Shown here: positions 25,121 through 32,196 of the stretch, one piece after another
Layout of the letters: the number at the start of each line of letters is the position of its first letter
Numbering within the stretch: the first letter of the stretch is position 1
NCBI GenBank assembly: GCA_029260495.1
Contig: JAJDDD010000004.1
Span: 1 to 54,798, forward strand
Length of the DNA stretch: 54,798 bases
Reading direction: 5' to 3'
DNA from: Phycisphaerales bacterium
GTDB lineage: Bacteria; Planctomycetota; Phycisphaerae; Phycisphaerales; UBA1924
The notes under the pieces: generated by a model
The model's database searches: none
What the model was told of the DNA's origin: nothing
What the model saw: only the letters and a program-made list of their open reading frames with translations
Position numbers and translations under genes: made by a program

Positions 25121-25576
25121 GCGCCGAGATCAACTCCTCAGCCCAGCGCTCAGGTTGCGGAGCCCGTTCCATCGGCGCCAGCCAAACCAAGCCCGACGCC
25201 TGTCAATCTTGAACAGATTTGGCGCAACGCAGTCAACGCTGCTCCGGACACGCGAGCGACGCGGGCGTTGCTCTCATCACTGCGCCTGTGTGAAGTGTCT
25301 GATGGCGCCGCGATTATTGAGGTGCTTGATTCGGCTCAGCTTGGGTTTGTGCGCATGCGATCAGCTATGTTGAGCGAGATTCTGGAAAAGGCAGTCGGCT
25401 CGCCGGTGCGTGTTGAGATTAAAGGTGAGGCGCCGGCCGTCGCCAAGGGGCCCGCAACGAATCAGCCCATAGACAACCCGCTCGTTGAGCAAGCCCGCGA
25501 ACTCTTTGACGCGACGCTGCTTTCTATTGAACCTGATGACGACATTCCGGCAGGCGGAGCGCCGGCGAGCGAATAA
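25082..25576 (+). CDS. dnaX: DNA polymerase III tau C-terminal extension (-1 frame of dnaX)
   Basis: The -1 frame is open for 164 codons from the slip site (first codon AGT 25082) to TAA 25574-25576. With the shared N-terminal part it gives a tau of about 546 aa. The first 45 residues are a Pro/Ala/Ser linker. The rest is a small alpha/beta domain (VNLEQIWRNAVNAAPDTRATRALLSSLRLCEVSDGAAIIEVLD...) like the C-terminal domains of tau proteins, followed by an acidic end. In other bacteria tau, not gamma, contacts DnaB and the alpha subunit. No start codon with a ribosome binding site exists near the beginning of this frame, which argues against an independent gene. The ybaB gene follows 23 bp later. 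Confidence 0.8.
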   Translation, partial: SLTAGSARQPSSPAPRSTPQPSAQVAEPVPSAPAKPSPTPVNLEQIWRNAVNAAPDTRATRALLSSLRLCEVSDGAAIIEVLDSAQLGFVRMRSAMLSEILEKAVGSPVRVEIKGEAPAVAKGPATNQPIDNPLVEQARELFDATLLSIEPDDDIPAGGAPASE

Positions 25577-25599
25577 ACGAAGGGAAGCAACAACACTCC

Positions 25600-25986
25600 A
25601 TGTTCGAGCAGATGAAAATGATGGGCGCTCTGGCGGGTCTTATGAAAGACCGCGATCGTCTCCAAGAGGTCGGCCAGCGCGTCAAAGCCAATCTTGAAGC
25701 AGCCCGCGTGCTTGGTGAAGCAGGCGGGGGCGCTGTGCGCGTCACAGCGTCAGGGCTCGCGCGGGTTATTGATGTTGAGCTTGATCCCTCGATGGTCGCG
25801 ACACTTGGCGCAGATGATGAGTCACAGCGGCTGGCGGAGTCGCTGATCGCTGAAGCGACCAATGACGCTCTTAAACTCGCGCAGATGTTGATGCAGAAGG
25901 AGGCGGCGGCGGCAGCTGAAGAGCTGGGCCTGCCTGAGCTTCCGGGGCTCGAAAACAGAATACCCATCGGGGTACTGGGGGTTTGA
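25600..25986 (+). CDS. ybaB: YbaB/EbfC nucleoid-associated protein
   Basis: A 128-aa YbaB/EbfC-family DNA-binding protein (MFEQMKMMGALAGLMKDRDRLQE..., then GGGAVRVTASGLARVIDVELDPS, then ESLIAEATNDALKLAQMLMQKEAAAAAEELGLPEL). It follows dnaX as in most bacteria (dnaX-ybaB-recR), but recR is absent here. AAGGGAAG precedes the ATG. The last residues (PGLENRIPIGVLGV) differ from the family's usual end. A second, degraded copy of the last third, with a different end, lies at about 28965-29116 beyond the kinase gene. The present C-terminus may therefore have been made when foreign DNA joined here. The body of the protein is intact. Confidence 0.88.
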   Translation: MFEQMKMMGALAGLMKDRDRLQEVGQRVKANLEAARVLGEAGGGAVRVTASGLARVIDVELDPSMVATLGADDESQRLAESLIAEATNDALKLAQMLMQKEAAAAAEELGLPELPGLENRIPIGVLGV

Positions 25987-25987
25987 A

Positions 25988-26040
25988 TCCCCATCTCCGT
26001 TCTTCCGTTGATAACCAGAGTCTACTTACGCAGTAACGAC
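25988..26040. other. Convergent junction between ybaB and the kinase gene
   Basis: Just 35 bp separate the two convergent stops. Overlapping the end of ybaB are short hairpins (TACCC/GGGTA and GGGG-TTTGAAT-CCCC at about 25973-25992) that resemble a tRNA T-arm but have no acceptor partner. They could act as a weak terminator, and they mark the left edge of the possible inserted block. Confidence 0.3.
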
Positions 26041-28847
26041 TGCCAGTTGGTTAGCAATGTGATTACCGACAGTTCGTCCTCGATCATCATCCTGTTGATG
26101 GTGAATCGTTCCCCCTGAACGTTGACGTCGTAATCTGCGGCCGCTTCGTTCGGCGCATCGAAGAGCGCCACGCCGGCGTCGTAGGTGAAGGCTGCGCCGT
26201 TGGCGCCGATCTGCACCGCCATCATCGACCCGCTCGCGGAGATGTAGTACAGCTCGCCGCCGTCGGGTTTCCACTGGGGCTTGCCCCCGCCAGCGATCGA
26301 GATGCGCCAGCGATAATTTTTTTTGGGAACAGCGCGCTCTGCGTCCTTGTCTTCCTCCCAGCCGGGCATGAAGGGAACGACATACACCTCCCAAGCGCCC
26401 GTTTCACTTGACTGATACGCCAGCCACTTGCCATCGGGAGAGAGTCTTCCCCACATATCGTCGCCGGTGTTTTCAACAAGTGTGAATGTCTCGTTTGTCT
26501 CCAGGTCGAGCGCGTAGAGGTCGTTCGAGCCTGTTGAGAGCCACGAGCCTTTACTGAACACGATATACCGTCCATCGGACGACCAATCGGTGGGCATGAG
26601 CGCATGGGGGCCGTCTGCTTCCGGGACACTATAGACCGTTTCCGGCTGTCCACCGCTGGTGCGCACTTTTTGCAATGCGAGCGGCTCGCCGTCGCTCCTT
26701 GGTATAAAGCCGTAGACGATCCACACGCCGTCAGGCGACCACTGCGGGCTCATCTCCACGCCGTCGAGAAACGTCAGCCTGCGGGCCGGCTCGTCGATGA
26801 AGGATCTTTGTTGATCAACATCCCCGTATGAGGGAAGCGTGTAGAGCCAGATATCGAATTGCGTAGGCCGTGTGGGCCCTTCTGGCGCGGCGCTGATGGC
26901 GACGTAGTCTTGATTGGGCGAGATAGACGCTGTGTTCTGTGGCACGCCGTCGGCGAGGATGGCGGCTGTACTGCCATCGCGACGCAGGTACAGCATCCTC
27001 CGCGCTTCTCCGAAAGCGGAGGGTGCTCCAAAGCTCGAGTTGTCGGCGCTTTCCTCCTGTGATGTCGTGACGTAGATCAGTTCCCCGCTCTCAGCGGCGC
27101 TGATTGGCGAGTGCCACGTCGTCAGATCGCCAAAGACGTTCTCAGCGATGACGGACGCCGAGTCTGAAAGGCGTCCGGTCTTGGAGTTGAACGGCGAGGC
27201 GTAGAGCGTGCCATCGCGCAGCACAAGCATATTCCCGCTGACGATCTGCCCGGGGTACTGGGCGCGTGTGACCTCGATGTCCTGACTCTCCGCCTGGTGC
27301 AGAAAGATGGCGCTCTCGTCGCGGAACTCCGGCATATGATGGACAGCGCTGTAGACGAAGCCCATGCCGTCGGGCGTGAGGCGTGGCCAACGATGGCTGG
27401 CGTGGCGCGCTGAATCGATTGTTGTGATCGCGGTGGGATCGCCACCATCGGCTGACACCCTGAAAATTGGCGCCTGGAAATTCGGCGAGAAAACGATGGT
27501 GTTGTCAGCGAGCCATGCTCCGCCGCGGCTTGCAAGAGCATCGCAGATCACATGATTGGTCCGCGTCGCCAGATCGTAGCGCCGTAGTTGACCGTTTGCG
27601 AAATACCCGACCGATCGGCCGTCCCACGACCAGAAGGGGAACATGGCGCCGTCCGTGCCGTGGATCGATTCAAACTTGTCTCCATCCATCGAACGGATGT
27701 AAAGCTTCTGCTCTTCACCGGATTCTTTCGCCGTAAGAGCTAGCATAAACCCATCGCGTGAAAGCACCGGCGGGCCGGCGACATCGCCGGATAATATGAA
27801 CTTCGCGCCCTCTGGCGGCATAATCGACGAGACGAGCGTCCGTTGTGAAGACGGCGCCGGCGTGAACCACGCGCTCCAGGAGGCGTAGGACGCGAGCAAG
27901 ACCAACAGCGCCACCACTACCCAAACATTGCTTGTTCGTGTTCCCGGTGCGGATTGCGCAGTCTTAAACTGCTCCTCAAAACCTGCATTCGTGAGTTCGA
28001 TACGCACATCACCGATGTCGCGCATGCGCATGGATTTATCACGCACGAGGCATTGCCGCAGCACTCGCTGAACAGCAGCCGGAGTGTCCATCGGCAGTTG
28101 AGTTAGATCCACATCCTTGTGCAGAATAGCGCCGATTGAATCGGTGACAGTTTCTCCAATGAAAGGCCCAACGCCGGTGAGCATCTCGTAGAGGATCACG
28201 CCGAAGGACCAGATGTCCGTACGTTTGTCAACCCTTCGCCCGCGCGCCTGCTCGGGCGACATGTAGGGCGCCGTGCCAAGGATGGCGCCGGGCGTAGTGG
28301 GCGAGTTGTCCGGCGACGGCGGTGTGGTGATCGTGGGTAGTTGACTTACAGACGACCCCGATACGCCTCCTTCCTCCGCGCGCGCCAACCCGAAGTCCAG
28401 CACCTTTGCTTGACCTTCGGCTGTGACGATCACGTTGCCCGGTTTGAGGTCGCGATGGATGACGCCCGCCTCGTGCGCCGCTTCGATGCCGGCTGCGATC
28501 TGAATCGCGAGAGCTATCGCTTCATCAACAGGCAACGCACCATGATCGAGGCGCTCGGCGAGCGTCGGGCCCTCGACGTACTCGAGCACCAGATACTTGG
28601 TGTTGTCCTGTTCTTCAACACCGTGGATGCCCGCGACATTGGGGTGGCTCAGTTGCGCGAGCATTTTCGCCTCGCGCTCGAAGCGGGCCAACCGCTCGTA
28701 GTCTTTGGCCAGGTGCTCGGGCAGCGCCTTTATAGCCACATCGCGGTCGAGCCGTGTGTCGCGCCCCAGATACACCACGCCCATCCCGCCTCGACCGATT
28801 TCGCGGTCGATGTGGTAGGGTCCGATCTGTTCCAGCTTCGTCGCCAT
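26022..28847 (-). CDS. Ser/Thr protein kinase with C-terminal TolB-like propeller
   Basis: A 941-aa eukaryotic-like protein kinase. The N-terminal catalytic domain (about residues 10-285) has the Gly loop GRGGMGVVY, Lys40 in VAIKAL, the HRD triad at 131-133 (VIHRDLKPGNV), DFG at 151-153 (LDFGLA) and APYMSPEQARG. All catalytic residues are present. One transmembrane helix (about 310-330, VWVVVALLVLLASYASW) follows. The remaining 600 residues form a propeller of PD40/TolB-like repeats, for example LTPDGMGFVYS, WSPDGVWIVYG, WSSDGRYIVFS and LSPDGKWLAYQS. It is a one-component envelope-to-cytoplasm signalling protein; its targets cannot be inferred. It lies head-on to ybaB and is followed upstream by a ybaB remnant, so it may be part of an acquired block. 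Confidence 0.92.
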   Translation of the reverse strand: MATKLEQIGPYHIDREIGRGGMGVVYLGRDTRLDRDVAIKALPEHLAKDYERLARFEREAKMLAQLSHPNVAGIHGVEEQDNTKYLVLEYVEGPTLAERLDHGALPVDEAIALAIQIAAGIEAAHEAGVIHRDLKPGNVIVTAEGQAKVLDFGLARAEEGGVSGSSVSQLPTITTPPSPDNSPTTPGAILGTAPYMSPEQARGRRVDKRTDIWSFGVILYEMLTGVGPFIGETVTDSIGAILHKDVDLTQLPMDTPAAVQRVLRQCLVRDKSMRMRDIGDVRIELTNAGFEEQFKTAQSAPGTRTSNVWVVVALLVLLASYASWSAWFTPAPSSQRTLVSSIMPPEGAKFILSGDVAGPPVLSRDGFMLALTAKESGEEQKLYIRSMDGDKFESIHGTDGAMFPFWSWDGRSVGYFANGQLRRYDLATRTNHVICDALASRGGAWLADNTIVFSPNFQAPIFRVSADGGDPTAITTIDSARHASHRWPRLTPDGMGFVYSAVHHMPEFRDESAIFLHQAESQDIEVTRAQYPGQIVSGNMLVLRDGTLYASPFNSKTGRLSDSASVIAENVFGDLTTWHSPISAAESGELIYVTTSQEESADNSSFGAPSAFGEARRMLYLRRDGSTAAILADGVPQNTASISPNQDYVAISAAPEGPTRPTQFDIWLYTLPSYGDVDQQRSFIDEPARRLTFLDGVEMSPQWSPDGVWIVYGFIPRSDGEPLALQKVRTSGGQPETVYSVPEADGPHALMPTDWSSDGRYIVFSKGSWLSTGSNDLYALDLETNETFTLVENTGDDMWGRLSPDGKWLAYQSSETGAWEVYVVPFMPGWEEDKDAERAVPKKNYRWRISIAGGGKPQWKPDGGELYYISASGSMMAVQIGANGAAFTYDAGVALFDAPNEAAADYDVNVQGERFTINRMMIEDELSVITLLTNWQSLLRK

Positions 28848-29148
28848 CTAGCGCCAGTCTACTACATCTGTGTACCAACCGAGACACTCACAGGAGTATG
28901 AGAGGGCAGCTCATTCCTGTTCAACACTGCCTGCTCACCAGCCAAGATCATTCCCATTGCATGCTTGTGGCGGATTCGTTATTCCAACCCGTTGCGCTCG
29001 AGCAGGCGGCCAATGACGCCCATAGCTGGCGCAGGCTCTCATGCAAAAAGTGGCGGCGGCTGCTGTAGAACTGGGCCTGCCTGAGCTTTTCGGACTCGAC
29101 AAGCTTCTTACTGGGTGAGTTTTTTACAAGCAGCGCCTGTGCATGCCA
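28848..29148. other. Intergenic region with ybaB remnant
   Basis: Between the divergently placed kinase gene start and the end of the glycosyltransferase gene. The left half holds nothing recognisable besides the kinase upstream region. The right part contains the decayed ybaB 3' end listed separately. No ribosome binding site or intact ORF. Confidence 0.5.
28965..29116 (+). pseudogene. ybaB: Remnant of a second ybaB 3' end
   Basis: The sequence CAGGCGGCCAATGACGCC...GCGCAG...ATGCAAAAAGTGGCGG aligns with the 3' part of ybaB (GCGACCAATGACGCT...GCGCAG...ATGCAGAAG). In translation the last segment reads LMQKVAAAAVELGLPELFGLDKLLTG then TGA, against LMQKEAAAAAEELGLPELPGLEN in the intact gene. A 1-nt deletion around 29020-29030 breaks the frame between AANDA and AQALMQK. 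Similarity fades upstream of about 28965. The ending of this copy may be the original family-like C-terminus. It lies on the same strand as ybaB, about 3 kb downstream, with the kinase gene in between. Confidence 0.7.
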
Positions 29149-30246
29149 TTACACCTTCGCTGCGCAGCGGCCTTCGTTAAAGATCCAGGCTGTCACCACG
29201 CGTCGCCCTCCGCCAGCCCATTTTTCCTGCGCATCAAGCATTGGACCCGGAGAAAGAGTCCCGACGACGAGCGTTTCCGCCACGTTTATGTCAGTGACAA
29301 ATTCAGCGCCGCTCTCGCGCAGCGCCTGTTCAACTGCCCAATCGTTTTTTCCGCGATCGACAACTGCGACGCTCCCGGCGCGGAGCGCCGCTTGATGCTC
29401 GCTCAGCCCTGTCCGGGCGGCGGCGAGCCCTGTGAACCGATCCCAAAGCTCAACTGACATTTCATCGCGCGGCTGACTTGCAATCGTCCGGTTCAGTTCC
29501 TGCAGCCCGCGCTTATAGCCGGCCAGCGCGTTTTCCGCTTCCGCGATGCGCCGGTAGCGCGTCATGACTTCCTCAATTGTGTGACCGCGCGCCGCTTCGG
29601 GCGCATAACGCTGGGCGATCCACCCATTGTTTCGCACCAGGCGCGCGCAGATCATGTTCATATCGCGCCCGGCAGGCGTCTTGGTGTGTTCAACACGAAA
29701 TCGCTGATCGTACTTCACGCGATAACCCGCAAGAAGAAACTTGGCGCACAAATCATATTCTTCGGCGTAAAAATGGAAGGTTTGGTCGTAGCCGCTGACT
29801 TTGAGAAAGGCGCTTTTTCGGATGGCGGCGCCGCACCCGATGATAACTTCGGGCAGACCGCCTGCTTCGTGCGCGCCAGAAGGGAGCGTGATCTTTGCGC
29901 CGATGGCGGCGACATCGGAAGGCGCGTCGGCGAGCGCATTAATGAAGTTGGTGTTGATCGGGGCAGAGTCATCATCGAGCATGATGAGCCAATCGCCAGC
30001 GGCTGTTTGCGCTCCGATATTGCGCGCAGCGGCGCCTATATTTTCATTGAGATCGACGCGCGTGATGCGCACATGGTTGGTGAGTGCCGCTGGCGTGTGC
30101 GCACGGATGCGGGAGGCGTTGTCAATGATGATGAGTTCGGCGCCCCCGGCGCGGGCAAGATCGCGCTCGTCGAGAAGGCTGAGAGCGCGCAAGGTTGCGA
30201 TCAGCTCTGCAGGTCGATCGCGCGTGGGGATGATGAAGGAGAGCAC
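29149..30246 (-). CDS. Glycosyltransferase family 2
   Basis: A 365-aa GT-A glycosyltransferase. The N-terminal catalytic domain (about residues 1-235) contains MLSFIIPTRDRPAEL, LIIIDNAS, NIGAAARNIGAQTA and the metal-binding DDD at 91-93 (MLDDDSAP). It then has VSGYDQTFHFYAEEYDLCAKFLLAGYRVKYD, the ED-like segment that holds the general base. The C-terminal 120 residues are helical and then alpha/beta (SVAVVDRGKNDWAVEQALRESGAEFV), a region without an assigned role. The start is GTG 30246. It is 18 bp downstream of the HldE-like gene on the same strand, so the two probably work together in making or transferring a heptose-like or other nucleotide sugar for the cell surface. Confidence 0.88.
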   Translation of the reverse strand: MLSFIIPTRDRPAELIATLRALSLLDERDLARAGGAELIIIDNASRIRAHTPAALTNHVRITRVDLNENIGAAARNIGAQTAAGDWLIMLDDDSAPINTNFINALADAPSDVAAIGAKITLPSGAHEAGGLPEVIIGCGAAIRKSAFLKVSGYDQTFHFYAEEYDLCAKFLLAGYRVKYDQRFRVEHTKTPAGRDMNMICARLVRNNGWIAQRYAPEAARGHTIEEVMTRYRRIAEAENALAGYKRGLQELNRTIASQPRDEMSVELWDRFTGLAAARTGLSEHQAALRAGSVAVVDRGKNDWAVEQALRESGAEFVTDINVAETLVVGTLSPGPMLDAQEKWAGGGRRVVTAWIFNEGRCAAKV

Positions 30247-30264
30247 GGTTGTTCTGGCGCATTG

Positions 30265-31884
30265 CTATGAAACGAGGGTCATGGATGGGGCGCGGGACTC
30301 GGCGCGAGCGGTGACGGCGAGTGTGGCGTCGCTCAGGCGTGCGACGCCTCGGCGCAGGTCGGCGGCGCTGATGGCGAAGTTGCCGAGGCGCTGGGCCTGG
30401 GCGGCGGCGGCGATGCTTCCGAGTGCGGCAGCCTGAATGAAATTTCCGCTGCGGGTCAGTGTCAAAGCGGCGGCGGCGAGGAGCGAGTCGCCGCACCCGA
30501 GGGGGTCGATGGCATTGGGAACGAGTGAGGGGATGTGCTCGCCGGCGATGCGGGCGCGCCAGTCGACAGCGCCGGTGTCGGAGGAGCTGATGCGATCGAA
30601 GGCGATGAGCCCGTCTTCACCCATGGTGACGATGGCGCTGCGGGAGCGCGTTTGTTCAAGGGCGCGCCAGACGACGGCGCTGAGTCCATCATCGAAATCA
30701 TTGAGAGCGCTGCGCAGTTCATGTTCGGAGGGGCAGATGAGGTCCATCTCGCGCATGGAGAGGAGGCTTGAGCGCCTGCCGCTGATATCGCCGGCGAGCA
30801 CGTTGACGTGAGGGCGCATGGCGCGGGCGACTTTTTCGACGGTGGCGGGAGTCAACAGATCATGCCCATAGTCTGCGATGATGGCGCCGACACACTCGGA
30901 AGCGGCTTGCTCAGCGAGGGTGATGAGTTTGGCTTGCATTGTGGCGTCGAGTGTGGTGGGCTCGATGAGGTCCACCTTCATCACCTTCTGGGCGCCGACG
31001 AGATAGCGTTGTTTTTGGGCGAGGGGGCTGTCCACGTCGATCGCGCGGGTTTCGACGCCTTCTGCGAGGAGGCGGCGCCGGAGAGCTTCTGCTTCGGTGG
31101 TGCGAGGGAGGGCGGTGATGAGTATGGGATGGGCTCCCATGGCGGCGAGATGGCGGGCGATGATCGCGGCGCCGCCGTCGTAGCTGCGCCATTCGATGGG
31201 ACGCAGAGACATGACAGGGCTTTCGCCGGCGACTTCTGGGCGGTCGCAGATGACGTAGGTGTCGATGATGGTCTGCCCGACGACACAGATGCGGACGCCG
31301 CGGAAGGATGCGATGAGAGGCTCGATATTATCGGGCGTGAGGTTGTGGGTGTCGGCGAGTTCACGGATGCGGGCGTGGGAGGGGTCTGCTGACTGTTGCA
31401 TCGCCGCGATGAGGGCGGTGGAGCTGAAAACGACATCGCCGGAGCTGAAAACGACGCGCCCGCCGTGCTTTTCGACCGATTCTCGTTCGGCGCGGAAACG
31501 GGGGTCATCATTGGTTTCGTATTCGCGTCCCTTGACGTAGACATCTGGGCGGATTTCATTGAGCATGCGGGCGGCGGTTGGGTGGGGATCAATATAGACC
31601 CAGTCGACACAATTGAGGGCGGCGAGGTTTTCTGCTCGGAGATCCTGGGGAATGAGGGGGCGGCCGTCGCCTTTGGTCATTTCGCCGTCACCAGTGATGG
31701 TGACAAGGAGGATGTCACCGAGCTTGGCGGCGTGCTGGAGGTGGCGGACATGACCGGGGTGAACGATGTCAAAGCAGCCGTGACACTGGACGACGACGCG
31801 ATTGTCTGCATCGGCGCGTTTGCGTCGGCGGAGCAGCTGGTCACTGGTGATGACCTTGGAGGATGTGGTGTGTGCGCGGGCCAT
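30265..31884 (-). CDS. HldE-like bifunctional sugar nucleotidyltransferase-kinase, domains in swapped order
   Basis: A 539-aa protein from ATG 31884; the frame is open upstream but has no homology. The N-terminal domain (about residues 25-165) is a cytidylyltransferase of the RfaE/GlmU-like fold: VVQCHGCFDIVHPGHVRHLQHA with the HxGH signature, then DVYVKGREYETNDDPR. The C-terminal domain (about 205-520) is a PfkB/ribokinase-type sugar kinase: RICVVGQTIIDTYV, SPVMSLRPIEWRSYDGGAAIIARHLAAMGA and the anion-hole motif DPLGCGDSLLAAAAL. E. coli HldE (heptose-7-phosphate kinase, ADP-heptose synthesis) has the kinase first, so the order here is reversed. It could make ADP-heptose or a related nucleotide sugar. 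Confidence 0.85.
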   Translation of the reverse strand: MARAHTTSSKVITSDQLLRRRKRADADNRVVVQCHGCFDIVHPGHVRHLQHAAKLGDILLVTITGDGEMTKGDGRPLIPQDLRAENLAALNCVDWVYIDPHPTAARMLNEIRPDVYVKGREYETNDDPRFRAERESVEKHGGRVVFSSGDVVFSSTALIAAMQQSADPSHARIRELADTHNLTPDNIEPLIASFRGVRICVVGQTIIDTYVICDRPEVAGESPVMSLRPIEWRSYDGGAAIIARHLAAMGAHPILITALPRTTEAEALRRRLLAEGVETRAIDVDSPLAQKQRYLVGAQKVMKVDLIEPTTLDATMQAKLITLAEQAASECVGAIIADYGHDLLTPATVEKVARAMRPHVNVLAGDISGRRSSLLSMREMDLICPSEHELRSALNDFDDGLSAVVWRALEQTRSRSAIVTMGEDGLIAFDRISSSDTGAVDWRARIAGEHIPSLVPNAIDPLGCGDSLLAAAALTLTRSGNFIQAAALGSIAAAAQAQRLGNFAISAADLRRGVARLSDATLAVTARAESRAPSMTLVS

Positions 31885-32196
31885 GCGTTCGATGCGTCTT
31901 ATCGGGCGGTCGTGGATTGGGAACGCAGATTTCCTATAGCGCCGAGTTGGAATAATCGGCTCCAAGCGCCTAGATGCCTGCGTGTCACAAGATACGGGTG
32001 ATGCCCTATCAACCCATGTGGTTGAGAGGCCGATTTGGGGGATATCCGCACCATGATGTGATTGGATTCCCACAAGAGCCAGAATTGCCGGACCTGCCAA
32101 ACGTTGTTTTTGCTGGATCCTGGCGTTCGATCGAACACGATGTTCGGCTACCAGAACTGGGGGCTTGTCCCTCACGTTGAAAGGAATCGATCAGAA
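31885..32196. other. Divergent intergenic region before the HDOD-GGDEF gene
   Basis: About 310 bp between the HldE-like gene start (minus) and the HDOD-GGDEF gene start (plus). Open frames run through it in both directions but carry no homology. I see no convincing promoter or riboswitch; in particular the c-di-GMP riboswitch consensus was looked for and not found. Confidence 0.4.

Noticed and set aside
25155-25373. Separate ORF inside the dnaX region
   Set aside because: The -1 frame that continues dnaX covers it and carries the tau-like domain; the other frame has no homology or ribosome binding site.
25970-26004. T-arm-like GGGGTTTGAATCCCC suggesting a tRNA or an attachment site
   Set aside because: No acceptor, D-arm or anticodon stem can be built around it, and the sequence is not repeated at the other end of the possible insertion.
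31900-32190. c-di-GMP riboswitch ahead of the GGDEF gene
   Set aside because: The conserved GEMM core was not found and no matching pairing could be drawn.
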